64,000 nucleotides of DNA from Quadrisphaera granulorum (GTDB taxonomy: Bacteria; Actinomycetota; Actinomycetes; Actinomycetales; Quadrisphaeraceae): the NCBI RefSeq assembly GCF_003149145.1, contig NZ_QGDQ01000022.1:32769-96768 (forward strand). The letters are read 5' to 3'. The first letter of the stretch is position 1. Each line of letters opens with the position of its first letter. Under the pieces are notes generated by a model that saw only the letters and a list, made by a program, of their open reading frames with translations, was not told where the DNA came from and ran no database searches. Of the stretch, positions 13,781 to 23,127 are shown in pieces. The position numbers and the translations under genes are program-made.

Positions 13781-14725
13781 GTGACCGCCGTCGAGGACGC
13801 CCGTGGCGCCCGCACCCGCTGGACCCGGCGCCAACGCGTGGCCGGTTTCGTCGCGCTCACCAAGCCGCGCATCATCGAGCTGCTCCTCATGACCACGGTG
13901 CCGACGATGATGCTCGCCCAGCGCGGTCTTCCGCCCCTGTGGCTGCTCGGCGCGACGCTCGTGGGCGGCACCCTGGCGGCGGGCAGCGCCAACGCGCTGA
14001 ACTGCTACATCGACCGCGATATCGATATGCGGATGCACCGCACGGGCAAGCGCCCGCTCGTGACGGGCGTGGTCACGCCGCCGGAGGCGCTCGTCTTCGG
14101 CCTCGCGCTCGGCGTGCTGTCGGTGGCGTGGCTCGGGCTCGTCGTCAACGGACTCTCGGCGCTCCTCGCGGCGCTGGCCATCGCGTTCTACGTGGTCGTC
14201 TACACGCTCGGGCTCAAGCGACGCACGAGCCAGAACATCGTCTGGGGCGGCGCCGCCGGGTGCATGCCCGTGCTCATCGGCTGGTCGGCGGTCACCGGGT
14301 CGCTGAGCTGGGCGCCGTGGGTGCTCTTCGCCGTCATCTTCCTGTGGACCCCGCCGCACTACTGGCCGCTGTCCATCAAGTACCGCGCCGACTACGCCGA
14401 GGTCGGCGTCCCCATGCTGCCGGTGGTGGCGTCGCCGCTGACCGTCGGCCGCCAGGTCGTCGCCTACGCGTGGGCGATGGTCGCGGCCACCCTGGTGCTC
14501 GTGCCGATCGCCCCCACCGGCCCGGTGTACGCCATCGCCGCGGTGCTGCTCGGCGGCTGGTTCCTTGTCGAGTCGCACGGCCTGCTGCGCCGCGCCCGCA
14601 AGGTGACCTCTGCCGACGAGGTCGGCGCCATGCGCCTCTTCCACACCTCGATCAGCTACCTCACGCTGCTGTTCCTGGCGCTCGCCGTCGACGCCGTCCT
14701 CCCGCTGCAGCCGCTCTTCTCCTGA
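13781..14725 (+). CDS. ctaB: Protoheme IX farnesyltransferase (heme O synthase)
   Basis: Integral membrane prenyltransferase that adds farnesyl to heme b to make heme O for cytochrome oxidase. With GTG 13781 the product has 314 residues and about nine hydrophobic segments. The polyprenyl-diphosphate site [23 protein letters not shown] carries the Asp-rich motif, and the second conserved loop contains [18 protein letters not shown]. The frame is open about 62 codons further upstream, but that part is Arg/Pro/Cys-rich and looks non-coding. Works with CtaA encoded opposite at 15072-16130. Confidence 0.95.
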   Translation: MTAVEDARGARTRWTRRQRVAGFVALTKPRIIELLLMTTVPTMMLAQRGLPPLWLLGATLVGGTLAAGSANALNCYIDRDIDMRMHRTGKRPLVTGVVTPPEALVFGLALGVLSVAWLGLVVNGLSALLAALAIAFYVVVYTLGLKRRTSQNIVWGGAAGCMPVLIGWSAVTGSLSWAPWVLFAVIFLWTPPHYWPLSIKYRADYAEVGVPMLPVVASPLTVGRQVVAYAWAMVAATLVLVPIAPTGPVYAIAAVLLGGWFLVESHGLLRRARKVTSADEVGAMRLFHTSISYLTLLFLALAVDAVLPLQPLFS

Positions 14726-15029
14726 CGCGCTCGGGCTTCGGCTCTCCGCGGCGCCATCCCGTGCCAGTGAGGGAATGGTGCGGATCCCCCCCGGCGCGGT
14801 CGTTCTGGGTCGCGGCAGTGCTGCAGCCGTGGGTGATGAGGACGACGACGGGCGCCGTCGGCTCGGCGGCAGCCGTCCGTAGGGCGTGCGTGACCGCGCG
14901 CTGGGCCACGTCCCTGCCCGCGCTGGCGCAGTCCAGGGGCACGCGGAGGCCGTTCCTGCCCCTGGACTCCGCCAGCGCGAAGCCACCAAGCAGCCACGAC
15001 GAAACCCTCGCGTGGAGCTACCCGGCCGT
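14726..15029. other. Intergenic stretch without a supported gene
   Basis: About 300 bp between the convergent ends of ctaB and ctaA. A minus-strand frame near 14661-14942 reads partly hydrophobic (PVVVLITHGCS) but has no recognisable family or convincing start. A short imperfect inverted repeat lies near 14755-14780. Confidence 0.5.
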
Positions 15030-15074
15030 GCCGGGCATCAGTCGGGCATCACTCGGGCCATCACCCGGGCTTCA
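15030..15074. repeat. Four degenerate 11-bp tandem units at the ctaA stop
   Basis: Units of the form NYCGGGCNTCA run from 15030 to 15074 (one unit has an extra base). The last unit ends exactly on the complement of the ctaA stop codon (15072-15074). Confidence 0.75.
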
Positions 15075-16130
15075 GCGACTGGGGACGACGACGCCCGCGT
15101 CCGTACGCTCGCGCAGCGAGGTCCACAACGCCGTCACCGCAACCACCAGCAGGCATGCGCCGAGCATGTGCAGCGCCACGAGCACCACCGGCAGGTCGGT
15201 GGCGTACTGGACGTACCCGATGAGCCCCTGGACGAGGACGACGCCGAGCACCCACCAGGCCCGGCGCCGGGCGGTGGGCGTTGACGGGGCGACGTGCAGC
15301 GCCACGAGCAGACCCACGAGCAGACCTACGAGCAGCAGCACGAGGTCGGCGTGGAGCCAGCTGACGGTGCGCGGGTCGAAGCCGTAGCGGGCGGGCTGGT
15401 CGGCGTCGCCGGAGTGCGGACCCGACCCCGTGACGACGGTGCCGACGACGAGCACTGCTGCTGTCGTCGCCGAAAGGGCCACCGCGAGCGTGCGCACTGC
15501 CGGTGGCACGACGGGTCGCGGGTCGCCGTCGCCCTCACCGGCGCGCAGGTACAGCAGCGTGGAGACCGCGATCAGCGCCATCGAGATGAGGAAGTGCGCC
15601 GACACGGTGATCGGCGAGAGGTCGGTGTGCACCGTGATGCCACCGACCACGGCCTGCACGAGCACGCCGAGCACCGGCAGCAGCGCCACCACCCGCAGCC
15701 GCGGACGCGGCGGCCGCAGGAGCACCACGGCGAGCAGCGCGGCGACGGCGAGCAGCCCGACGGGGCCGGTGAGCAGCCGGTTGCCGAACTCGATGTACTT
15801 GTGGAAGCCCTCGGCCTGGTGGACGACCGGGGTCACGGAGCCGTCGGCGCAGGTCGGCCAGTCGGGGCAGCCGAGGCCCGAGCCGGTGAGCCGCACCACA
15901 CCGCCGGTGATGACGATGACGACCTCGGCGACGAGGTTCGCTAGCAGCACCGGCCGCAGCCAGCGACCGCTGCGGACGCCGGCGAGGAACCGCTCCCGCG
16001 CGCCGGTCCCGTCCGGGGCGCCCGTAGCGGCCGGGACCGCTGGGGACGACGGAGACGCGGAGGCGTGCGACGTCGTCGGGGTGGCGCCGGGGTCCTGGGC
16101 GCGGCGGCGGGGCTCGGTGCTCGACGACAC
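15072..16130 (-). CDS. ctaA: Heme A synthase (COX15/CtaA)
   Basis: Membrane monooxygenase-type enzyme converting heme O to heme A for aa3 cytochrome oxidase. The 352-residue product has about eight transmembrane helices after a polar N-terminal tail of some 60 residues. The first helix motif ITGGVVRLTGSGLGCPDWPTC and the loop HKYIEFGNRLLTGPVG carry conserved histidines and cysteines; a second heme-ligand set lies near VSWLHADLVLL and ALHMLGA. GTG 16130 is chosen because a TACCCT hexamer lies six bases upstream. It converges on ctaB. Confidence 0.93.
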   Translation of the reverse strand: MSSSTEPRRRAQDPGATPTTSHASASPSSPAVPAATGAPDGTGARERFLAGVRSGRWLRPVLLANLVAEVVIVITGGVVRLTGSGLGCPDWPTCADGSVTPVVHQAEGFHKYIEFGNRLLTGPVGLLAVAALLAVVLLRPPRPRLRVVALLPVLGVLVQAVVGGITVHTDLSPITVSAHFLISMALIAVSTLLYLRAGEGDGDPRPVVPPAVRTLAVALSATTAAVLVVGTVVTGSGPHSGDADQPARYGFDPRTVSWLHADLVLLLVGLLVGLLVALHVAPSTPTARRRAWWVLGVVLVQGLIGYVQYATDLPVVLVALHMLGACLLVVAVTALWTSLRERTDAGVVVPSR

Positions 16131-16136
16131 CTCAGA

Positions 16137-16142
16137 AGGGTA
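16137..16142 (-). promoter_or_regulatory. -10 hexamer of ctaA (leaderless)
   Basis: Minus-strand TACCCT, six bases from the GTG start. Confidence 0.45.
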
Positions 16143-16230
16143 GGCGCCCGTTGGATGCCGTCCGTGCGCCGCGCGGTTTGCTGGGGCGAACGTCACCGCC
16201 TCCGCCGTGGCGGCCGCCCGACCCGTGAGC

Positions 16231-16268
16231 GCGGCGTCAGCTCCACGTGGCGGCGTCAGCTCCACTTG
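16231..16268. repeat. 2 x 19-bp tandem duplication over a stop codon
   Basis: Copies at 16231-16249 and 16250-16268 differ at one base (unit GCGGCGTCAGCTCCACNTG). The second copy contains the stop codon of the ABC permease. Confidence 0.85.
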
Positions 16269-17062
16269 AAGGTGCGGACCACCAGCGCCGCCGCCCCGGC
16301 CGCCCACGCGAGCAGCACGGCGCACGGCCCGAGCGCCAGCGTGCCGTCCAGGGTGGCGGCCCTCACGGCGTCCCCCAGGGCCGATGACGGCAGCACGGCC
16401 AGCAGCGGTGCGGCGGCTCCGGCCGCCTCTCGCGGCACGAGCAGCCCCGCCCCCGCGAGCAGCACCCAGGCGAGGTTGGCCACCGCCAGCACGGCCTCGG
16501 CCCTCAGCGTGCCTGCCAGCAGCAGTGCCAGCGCCGCGAACGCCGCCGTGCCGAGCAGGAGGGTGAGCAGGAGCAGGGGGACGGCGGCGCCTCCGGCGGC
16601 GAGCGGCCGCCACCCCAGCGCCAGCGCCAGCGCGCTCAGGACCACCACCTGCAGTGCCTCGACGACGAGGACCGCCACCAGCCGGCCCAGCAGCAACCCG
16701 GAGCGCCCCAGCGGTGTCGTGGCGAGCAGCCGTAGCACGCCGTAGCGGCGGTCGAAGCCGAGCGCGATCGCCTGGCCGGTGAACGCGGTGGACAGCACCG
16801 CCAGCCCCAGGACCCCGGGGGTGACGACGTCGATCCGCGGCAGCCCGCCCAGCGACGCCGGCACGACGGCCGCCCCCACCGGCGTCCGCGCGAGCACCAG
16901 CAGGGCCAGCGCCGGCAGCACCAGGCTCACGAGCACCTGCTCGCCGTTGCGCAGCAGCACGCCCACCTCGAACCGCGACTGCGCCGCCACCCGTTGCGCC
17001 GCCGGGGCGGCCCCGCCCGCGGGAGCCAGCTCCAGCACAGCGGGGCCTGCCTGCGAACTCAC
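16256..17062 (-). CDS. ABC-2 type transporter permease
   Basis: Membrane subunit of an ABC-2 exporter, encoded with its ATPase. The 268-residue product has a polar N-terminal stretch (residues 1-35) and about six hydrophobic helices; FDRRYGVLRLLATTPLGRSG is the cytoplasmic loop typical of ABC-2 permeases of the DrrB type. GTG 17062 overlaps the ATPase stop by 4 bp (GTGA), indicating coupled translation. The ctaA-permease-ATPase-sufR order matches mycobacterial Rv1456c-Rv1460. The substrate is unknown. Confidence 0.9.
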   Translation of the reverse strand: MSSQAGPAVLELAPAGGAAPAAQRVAAQSRFEVGVLLRNGEQVLVSLVLPALALLVLARTPVGAAVVPASLGGLPRIDVVTPGVLGLAVLSTAFTGQAIALGFDRRYGVLRLLATTPLGRSGLLLGRLVAVLVVEALQVVVLSALALALGWRPLAAGGAAVPLLLLTLLLGTAAFAALALLLAGTLRAEAVLAVANLAWVLLAGAGLLVPREAAGAAAPLLAVLPSSALGDAVRAATLDGTLALGPCAVLLAWAAGAAALVVRTFKWS

Positions 17063-18015
17063 GCTGCCCACTGCGAGGGACCTCCCGTCAGTTCCAGCAC
17101 GACCTCCTCCAGGGAGCGTCGTCCCACCACGAGTCCTTCGGGGAGCACGCCCTGGGCCGCGCACCACGAGGCGGCGGTGGCCACGACCTGCGGGTCGACA
17201 GCGCCCGGGCGCAGCGCCGTGACCTCGTACCGTCCGGGGGCCGTCTCGTCGGTGGTCACGGTGGTCGGCAGGGCCGCGCGCAACCCGTCGAGCGGCAGGT
17301 GGGCCGGCGCGCCGAACCTCAGGACCTCCGGGCCGGACGAGGTGAGTTGCGTCACGGTGCCCGAGGCCACCGCACGGCCCTCGCGGACGACGACGACGGC
17401 GTCGGCGAGGCGCTCGGCCTCCGCCATGGAGTGCGTGGTGAGCAGGACGGCGACGCCCGCGGCGCGCAGCTGCTCCAGGAGGTCCCACACGACGGCGCGG
17501 GCGTGCGGGTCCAGCCCCGTGCTGGGTTCGTCGAGGAAGGCCAGCTCAGGACGGCCGACGACGGCGCACGCCAGCGCCAGCCGCTGCCGCTGCCCGCCGG
17601 AGAGGCGCCGCACCGAGGTACGCCCGAAGCCGTCGATTCCCAGCAGGGCCGCCAGGGCGTCGACGTCCATTGGCCGGGCGTGCTGCGCTGCCACCAGCCG
17701 GAGCACGGCCAGGGCCGGGGCGCCACCTGGCAGTCCGCCGTCCTGCAGGAGCACGCCCGTGCGCGAGGACAGGGCGCGGCCGTCGCGGCGAGGGTCCAGG
17801 CCGAGTACCGACAGATGGCCGGAGTCGGCGCGGCGCAGCCCCGTGCAGCACTCCACCAGGGTGGTCTTGCCGGCGCCGTTGGGACCGAGGACGGCGGTCA
17901 CCTCGCCCCGCCGGGCCACGAGGTCGAGCCCGTCCAGTGCGGTGAGCCGCCCGTACCGCTTGACCAGTCCGCGCACCTCCAGCGCGGCGGCTTCCTCACC
18001 GCGGGGGTTCTGCAC
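17059..18015 (-). CDS. ABC transporter ATP-binding protein (DrrA-like)
   Basis: ATPase partner of the ABC-2 permease just downstream. The 318-residue protein has Walker A GPNGAGKTT, Q-loop VLLQDGG, signature RRLSGGQRQRLALA, Walker B ELAFLDEPSTGLD and switch LLTTHSMAEAERLAD, followed by a C-terminal region of about 100 residues usual in DrrA-type subunits. GTG 18015 is preferred over upstream GTGs (for example 18048) because a TAGACT hexamer sits seven bases before it. Divergent from sufR. Confidence 0.93.
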   Translation of the reverse strand: MQNPRGEEAAALEVRGLVKRYGRLTALDGLDLVARRGEVTAVLGPNGAGKTTLVECCTGLRRADSGHLSVLGLDPRRDGRALSSRTGVLLQDGGLPGGAPALAVLRLVAAQHARPMDVDALAALLGIDGFGRTSVRRLSGGQRQRLALACAVVGRPELAFLDEPSTGLDPHARAVVWDLLEQLRAAGVAVLLTTHSMAEAERLADAVVVVREGRAVASGTVTQLTSSGPEVLRFGAPAHLPLDGLRAALPTTVTTDETAPGRYEVTALRPGAVDPQVVATAASWCAAQGVLPEGLVVGRRSLEEVVLELTGGPSQWAA

Positions 18016-18022
18016 GCCCGGG

Positions 18023-18028
18023 AGTCTA
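18023..18028 (-). promoter_or_regulatory. -10 hexamer of the ABC ATPase (leaderless)
   Basis: Minus-strand TAGACT, seven bases from GTG 18015. This decides the start over longer alternatives. Confidence 0.5.
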
Positions 18029-18127
18029 GGTCGGGCCACCGACACCACCCGGGACCCAGCCCGCCCCGGACGTGCGTCTGATCACGCCCGGGCGATCGTC
18101 GGACGGCGGGGGAAGGGGATTAGGGCA

Positions 18128-18150
18128 CCATGGTGTTGTGCAAACCATGG
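18128..18150. promoter_or_regulatory. CCATGG direct repeat at the sufR start, possible operator
   Basis: CCATGG occurs at the beginning of this stretch and again at its end, in the short space between the divergent ABC ATPase and sufR. SufR proteins regulate their own operon, so this is a plausible but unproven autoregulatory site. Confidence 0.25.
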
Positions 18151-19043
18151 ACCCCCGAGACCCCGCAGGCGCCGCGCACGCCTCCGCGGCTCCGGAGCTG
18201 TCTGCGGCGAGCACCCGTGAGCGCGTCTCGCGCACCGTTCTCTCCCGCGGTCCCGTGACGGCAGCCCAGCTCGCGGTCGACCTCGGGATTACCCCCGCCG
18301 CGGTGCGCCGCCACCTCGATTCGCTCGCCGCCGAGGGACTGGTGCGCCAGGCGCCCCTGCTCACCGGACCCGCGGGCCGCCGTCCCGGTCGCCCCGCCCG
18401 CGGGTGGGTCGCCACCGACGCCGGCCACGCCGCCGCACCGGGCAGCTACGACGACCTCGCCACCGCCGCCCTCGCGGCGCTGGAGCGCGAGGCGGGGCGT
18501 CCGGCCCTGGAGCGGTTCGCCCGGGAGCGCGCCGACGAGCTGGTCGACCGCCACCGCGAGTCCGTGGAGGCCGCGGGCAGCACCCCCGCCGCCCGTGCGC
18601 TGGCGCTGGCGGAGGCCCTCTCGGGCGACGGCTACGCCGCTCGGACCGCCGTCCTGGGGCACCCCGCTCCGCGCGGGCACGGCTCGGCGGCCACCGCCGT
18701 GCCGGCGTCGGTGCAGCTGTGCCAGGGTCACTGCCCGGTGCAGGCCGTGGCCACGCGCTACCCGGAGCTGTGCGAGGCCGAGACCGAGGCGTTCGCCCGC
18801 CTCATCGGGGCGCCCGTGCGGCGCCTGGCCACCCTGGCCGCCGGCCACCACGCCTGCACGACCCACGTCACGACCACGCCCATCGGCCCGACCAGCTCGA
18901 CCAGCCCGACAAGCCAGGTCGGCACGGGCGGCCGACCTCGAGCCACCCGCGGCCCAGCAGCCGTGGTCCCGCCATCAGGCCCTTCGGGGCGCACCTCGCA
19001 GACCACCCAGACGTCGCACGCCACCCAGGGACGGAGCGCATGA
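18147..19043 (+). CDS. sufR: SufR-like iron-sulfur-sensing transcriptional regulator
   Basis: Winged-helix repressor of the SUF operon that senses Fe-S status. With ATG 18147 the product has 298 residues. The N-terminal HTH is [29 protein letters not shown] (residues 37-65). Candidate cluster ligands are Cys192, Cys196 and Cys209 in [20 protein letters not shown], with Cys237 further on. An alternative GTG start lies at 18138. The last 55 residues are low-complexity Thr/Ser/Pro. The stop overlaps the sufB start by 4 bp (ATGA), so regulator and operon are coupled. Confidence 0.92.
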   Translation: MDPRDPAGAAHASAAPELSAASTRERVSRTVLSRGPVTAAQLAVDLGITPAAVRRHLDSLAAEGLVRQAPLLTGPAGRRPGRPARGWVATDAGHAAAPGSYDDLATAALAALEREAGRPALERFARERADELVDRHRESVEAAGSTPAARALALAEALSGDGYAARTAVLGHPAPRGHGSAATAVPASVQLCQGHCPVQAVATRYPELCEAETEAFARLIGAPVRRLATLAAGHHACTTHVTTTPIGPTSSTSPTSQVGTGGRPRATRGPAAVVPPSGPSGRTSQTTQTSHATQGRSA

Positions 19044-20494
19044 GCACAGACACCAGCCCCCAGACCCCCGCCGAGCTCAACGACATCGAGGCTCGCAACC
19101 CCGAGCTCGTCGGGCTCGGCACCTACCAGTACGGGTGGGCCGACCCCGACGCCGCGGGCGAGACCGCCCGCCGCGGGCTGTCGGAGGACGTCGTCCGCGA
19201 CATCTCCGCGCGCAAGAGCGAGCCCGAGTGGATGCTGCGCATGCGGCTCAAGGCGCTGAAGATGTTCGGCCGCAAGCCGATGCCCGACTGGGGCAGCGAC
19301 TTGTCCGAGATCGACTTCGAGAACATCAAGTACTTCGTGAAGTCGACGGAGAAGCAGGCGACCAGCTGGGACGAGCTGCCCGCCGACATCAAAAACACCT
19401 ACGACCGGCTCGGCATCCCCGAGGCCGAGAAGCAGCGCCTGGTGGCCGGTGTGGCCGCGCAGTACGAGTCCGAGGTGGTCTACCACCAGATCAACGAGGA
19501 GCTCGAGCGCCAGGGCGTCATCTTCCTCGACACCGACTCGGGCCTGCGTGAGCACCCGGAGCTGTTCCAGGAGTACTTCGGCTCGGTGATCCCCCCGGGC
19601 GACAACAAGTTCGCCGCGCTGAACACGGCCGTGTGGTCGGGCGGGTCGTTCATCTACGTGCCGCCAGGCGTGCACGTGGAGATCCCGCTGCAGGCCTACT
19701 TCCGGATCAACACCGAGAACATGGGCCAGTTCGAGCGGACCCTGATCATCGCCGACGAGGGCTCCTACGTGCACTACGTCGAGGGCTGCACCGCGCCGAT
19801 CTACAAGTCCGACTCGCTGCACTCCGCGGTGGTCGAGATCGTCGTGAAGAAGAACGCCCGCGTGCGCTACACGACCATCCAGAACTGGTCGAACAACGTC
19901 TACAACCTCGTCACCAAGCGGGCCACCGCCGCCGAGGGCGCCACCATGGAGTGGATCGACGGCAACATCGGCTCCAAGGTGACGATGAAGTACCCGGCGA
20001 TCTTCCTCATGGGCGAGCACGCCAAGGGCGAGACACTGTCCATCGCCTTCGCGGGCGAGGGCCAGCACCAGGACGCCGGCGCCAAGATGGTGCACGCCGC
20101 GCCCCACACGTCCAGCTCGATCATCTCCAAGTCGGTGGCCCGCGGCGGCGGTCGCAGCTCCTACCGCGGGCTGGTGCAGGTGCTCGAGGGCGCCGGGCAC
20201 TCGGCCTCGACGGTGCGCTGCGACGCGCTCCTGGTCGACTCGATCAGCCGCTCGGACACCTACCCGTACGTCGACGTCCGCGAGGACGACGTCTCCATGG
20301 GCCACGAGGCGACCGTCTCGAAGGTCTCCGAGGACCAGCTCTTCTACCTCATGAGCCGCGGCATGGCCGAGGACGAGGCAATGGCGATGATCGTGCGCGG
20401 CTTCATCGAGCCCATCGCGCGGGAGCTGCCGATGGAGTACGCCCTCGAGCTCAACCGGCTCATCGAGCTGCAGATGGAAGGAGCGGTCGGCTGA
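19040..20494 (+). CDS. sufB: Fe-S cluster scaffold subunit SufB
   Basis: Core subunit of the SufBCD complex on which Fe-S clusters are built. The 484-residue length is typical and no intein is present, unlike some mycobacterial SufB. Motifs are [13 protein letters not shown] near residue 66, [20 protein letters not shown], the beta-helix core with [21 protein letters not shown], and the C-terminal [15 protein letters not shown] helix that contacts SufC. The ATG is fixed by the 4-bp overlap with sufR; sufD starts 3 bp after the stop. Confidence 0.98.
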   Translation: MSTDTSPQTPAELNDIEARNPELVGLGTYQYGWADPDAAGETARRGLSEDVVRDISARKSEPEWMLRMRLKALKMFGRKPMPDWGSDLSEIDFENIKYFVKSTEKQATSWDELPADIKNTYDRLGIPEAEKQRLVAGVAAQYESEVVYHQINEELERQGVIFLDTDSGLREHPELFQEYFGSVIPPGDNKFAALNTAVWSGGSFIYVPPGVHVEIPLQAYFRINTENMGQFERTLIIADEGSYVHYVEGCTAPIYKSDSLHSAVVEIVVKKNARVRYTTIQNWSNNVYNLVTKRATAAEGATMEWIDGNIGSKVTMKYPAIFLMGEHAKGETLSIAFAGEGQHQDAGAKMVHAAPHTSSSIISKSVARGGGRSSYRGLVQVLEGAGHSASTVRCDALLVDSISRSDTYPYVDVREDDVSMGHEATVSKVSEDQLFYLMSRGMAEDEAMAMIVRGFIEPIARELPMEYALELNRLIELQMEGAVG

Positions 20495-20496
20495 GC

Positions 20497-21912
20497 ATGG
20501 CTGACACGTCCAACAGCACCACCACCAGCATCCCGACCGACGAGGCCCTCGGCCTGGACGGTCTCGACGCTGGACGCGAGGACCTCGCGCTCGACCTGCC
20601 CGGCGGCGCCCCGGCGACCCTCACGGCACCGCTCTCCGGCGCCTCCGTGCCCGACGGCGGCTCGCCCGTGGGCTCGGCGCCTGCGCAGCACGGCTTGAAC
20701 GCCCACAGCCACGGCGCGGGTGTGCCGGCCACCAACCGTGCGGAGCGGCGCACGTCGTTCGACGTCGCCGACTTCCCGGTGCCGAGCGGGCGCGAGGAGG
20801 ACTGGCGGTTCACCCCCATCGAGCGCGCCCGTGACCTCTTCGAGCCCGCCGGCGCCAGCGTCAGCGGCCTGCGGGTCGAGGTCTCCACCGCGGACGGTGT
20901 GACCCACCGTCGCGGCAGCTCCGACGCGAGCGCCGGCAAGGGCTTCGTGCCCGGTGACCGGGCCGCTGCCGTGGCCTGGGCCGACGCCGCCTCGGCCGGC
21001 GCCGTCGACGTCGTCGACATCGCCGCCGAGGCCGACCTGGCCGAGCCGGTGCTCGTGCGCGTCGCCAGCGACGCCCCCCGCTCGGCGGGCCACCTCGTGG
21101 TCCGGGCCGGCGCCTACAGCCGCGCCACCGTGGTGCTCGACCACTCCGGCTCCGGCCACGTCGGCAGCGGCGTGGAGGCCGTGGTCGGCGAGGGCGCGCA
21201 CCTCGTGGTGGTCAGCGTGCACCAGTGGGAGGACGACGCCGTGCACCTCGCGCAGCACGACCTCCTCGTCGGGCGCGACGCCACCGTCAAGCACGTCGTG
21301 GTGACGCTCGGCGGCTCGCTCGTGCGCGTCGGGTCCACCGTCCGCTACGCGGGCCCCGGAGGCGACGCGACGCTGCTCGGCGTCTATTTCTCCGACGCTG
21401 GCCAGCACCTGGAGCACCGCTCCTTCGTTGACCACGAGGCGGCCAACTGCCGCTCCAACGTCACGTACAAGGGGGCCCTGCAGGGCGAGACCGCGCGAGC
21501 GGTCTGGGTCGGTGACGTGCTCATCCGCGCGAGCGCGCTAGGCACCGACACCTACGAGCTCAACCGCAACCTCGTGCTCACCGACGGCGCCCGCGCCGAC
21601 TCGGTGCCGAACCTCGAGATCGAGACCGGCGAGATCGTCGGGGCCGGCCACGCCAGCGCCACCGGGCGCTTCGACGACGAGCAGCTCTTCTACCTGCAGA
21701 GCCGCGGTATCCCGGAGGACCAGGCCCGCCGCATGGTGGTCCGCGCCTTCTTCGCCGACGTGCTGCAGCAGATCGGCGTCCGCTCGATCACCGACCAGCT
21801 GATGGCCGCCATCGAGGCGGAGCTGGAGCTTGCTGACGGCTCCGGCGACGAAGGAGACCTGCCCGTGGTGGCCGACGGCGTCGAGGCGGAGCTCGCCGGC
21901 GCCCGCCTGTGA
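20497..21912 (+). CDS. sufD: Fe-S cluster assembly protein SufD
   Basis: Partner of SufB in the SufBC2D scaffold complex. The 471-residue protein begins with an unusually long polar extension of about 85 residues (TTTSIPTDEALGLDG onward, then Ala/Gly/Pro-rich) before the family motif SGREEDWRFTPIERAR. The C-terminal beta-helix has the conserved EHRSFVDHEAANCRSNVTYKG and DDEQLFYLQSRGIPEDQARRMVV. The start ATG is two bases after the sufB stop. Its stop overlaps the GTG of the Rieske gene. Confidence 0.96.
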   Translation: MADTSNSTTTSIPTDEALGLDGLDAGREDLALDLPGGAPATLTAPLSGASVPDGGSPVGSAPAQHGLNAHSHGAGVPATNRAERRTSFDVADFPVPSGREEDWRFTPIERARDLFEPAGASVSGLRVEVSTADGVTHRRGSSDASAGKGFVPGDRAAAVAWADAASAGAVDVVDIAAEADLAEPVLVRVASDAPRSAGHLVVRAGAYSRATVVLDHSGSGHVGSGVEAVVGEGAHLVVVSVHQWEDDAVHLAQHDLLVGRDATVKHVVVTLGGSLVRVGSTVRYAGPGGDATLLGVYFSDAGQHLEHRSFVDHEAANCRSNVTYKGALQGETARAVWVGDVLIRASALGTDTYELNRNLVLTDGARADSVPNLEIETGEIVGAGHASATGRFDDEQLFYLQSRGIPEDQARRMVVRAFFADVLQQIGVRSITDQLMAAIEAELELADGSGDEGDLPVVADGVEAELAGARL

Positions 21913-22304
21913 GCACGAGCGAGACGGCGGACAAGGCAGCTGACAGGACAGTGAGCATGGTGCGCGTGTGCTCGGTGCACGACGTCCCCGACCCGGGGGC
22001 GCTGCGTGTCGAGGTGCCGACCCCGTCGGGGACGGTGGCCGTCGCCGTCGTCCGCGACGAGGACGGCGGCCTGCACGCCATCTCGGACACCTGCAGCCAC
22101 CAGGCCGTCTCCCTGTCCGAGGGTGACGTCGAGGGCTGCATGATCGAGTGCTGGCTGCACGGGTCGGCGTTCGACCTGCGCACCGGCCGCCCGAGCGCGC
22201 TGCCCGCCGTCCACCCCGTGCCCGTGTACGCCCTGGCCGTGGACGGCGACGACGTCCTCGTCGACGCTACCGCCGACATCGGCCCCGCCGCCGAAGCGCG
22301 CTGA
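21909..22304 (+). CDS. Rieske [2Fe-2S] ferredoxin of the SUF operon
   Basis: A 131-residue stand-alone Rieske ferredoxin. The cluster ligands are visible as Cys62-x-His64 in DTCSHQAV and Cys81-x-x-His84 in ECWLHGSAF. It resembles the ferredoxin subunit of non-heme-iron oxygenases, but no oxygenase is nearby; its place between sufD and sufC recurs in actinobacterial SUF operons, suggesting an electron-transfer role in cluster assembly. GTG 21909 overlaps the sufD stop by 4 bp; ATG 21957 is an alternative giving a shorter N-terminus. Confidence 0.93.
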   Translation: MSTSETADKAADRTVSMVRVCSVHDVPDPGALRVEVPTPSGTVAVAVVRDEDGGLHAISDTCSHQAVSLSEGDVEGCMIECWLHGSAFDLRTGRPSALPAVHPVPVYALAVDGDDVLVDATADIGPAAEAR

Positions 22305-22353
22305 CCAGCGCTGCTGAAGACCTGATCTGACCTGTTGACCTGAGGAGCACCGC

Positions 22354-23127
22354 ATGGCCACCCTGGAGATCCGAGACCTCCACGTCTCCGTGGAGACCCC
22401 CGACGCCGGCCCGAAGCAGATCCTGCGCGGCGTCGACCTGACCGTCCGCGCGGGCGAGACCCACGCGATCATGGGCCCGAACGGCTCCGGCAAGTCGACG
22501 CTGGCGTACTCGATCGCCGGGCACCCCCGCTACACCGTCACTGGCGGCACCGTCACCCTCGACGGCGAGGACGTGCTGGCCATGAGCGTGGACGAGCGCG
22601 CCCGCGCCGGCCTGTTCCTGGCGATGCAGTACCCCGTCGAGGTGCCGGGCGTCACGGTGTCGAACTTCCTGCGCACCGCCAAGACGGCTGTCTCCGGTGA
22701 GGCGCCGTCGCTGCGCCACTGGACCAAGGACGTCAAGGCCGCCATGGACGCGCTGCGCATGGACCCGGCGTTCGCCGAGCGCAACGTCAACGAGGGCTTC
22801 TCCGGCGGTGAGAAGAAGCGCCACGAGATCCTTCAGATGGAGCTGCTCAAGCCGAAGGTCGCCGTCCTCGACGAGACTGACTCCGGCCTCGACGTCGACG
22901 CGCTGCGCATCGTCTCCGAGGGCGTCAACCGCGTCCGCGAGACCGGCGAGACGGGCCTGCTGCTCATCACGCACTACACGCGCATCCTGCGGTACGTGAA
23001 GCCCGACTTCGTCCACGTCTTCGTGGCCGGCCGGGTGGCCGAGGAGGGTGGCCCCGAGCTCGCCGACGACCTCGAGGAGAACGGCTACGACCGCTTCCTC
23101 GACAGCTCGGCGCCGGTGACCGCCTGA
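22354..23127 (+). CDS. sufC: Fe-S assembly ATPase SufC
   Basis: ABC-type ATPase that powers the SufBCD scaffold. The 257 residues show Walker A GPNGSGKSTL, the SufC-specific Q-loop LAMQYPVEVPGVTVSNFL, signature NEGFSGGEKKRHEILQM and Walker B VAVLDETDSGLD. A GAGGAG ribosome binding site lies just before ATG 22354. In most actinobacteria sufS and sufU follow; here the next gene is the SufT-like protein, starting in the sufC stop codon itself (1-bp overlap). Confidence 0.98.
   Translation: MATLEIRDLHVSVETPDAGPKQILRGVDLTVRAGETHAIMGPNGSGKSTLAYSIAGHPRYTVTGGTVTLDGEDVLAMSVDERARAGLFLAMQYPVEVPGVTVSNFLRTAKTAVSGEAPSLRHWTKDVKAAMDALRMDPAFAERNVNEGFSGGEKKRHEILQMELLKPKVAVLDETDSGLDVDALRIVSEGVNRVRETGETGLLLITHYTRILRYVKPDFVHVFVAGRVAEEGGPELADDLEENGYDRFLDSSAPVTA

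Noticed and set aside
14661..14942. A possible small minus-strand gene between ctaB and ctaA
   Set aside because: The N-terminal part looks mildly protein-like, but the C-terminus enters ctaB antisense, and no start signal or family is visible.
13511..14989. A 492-codon minus-strand frame across ctaB
   Set aside because: It is the antisense shadow of ctaB, rich in His/Arg/Asp repeats with no family motif.
19040..20494. Search for an intein in SufB
   Set aside because: Mycobacterial SufB can carry one, but this protein is 484 residues and continuous, with no splicing-domain motifs.
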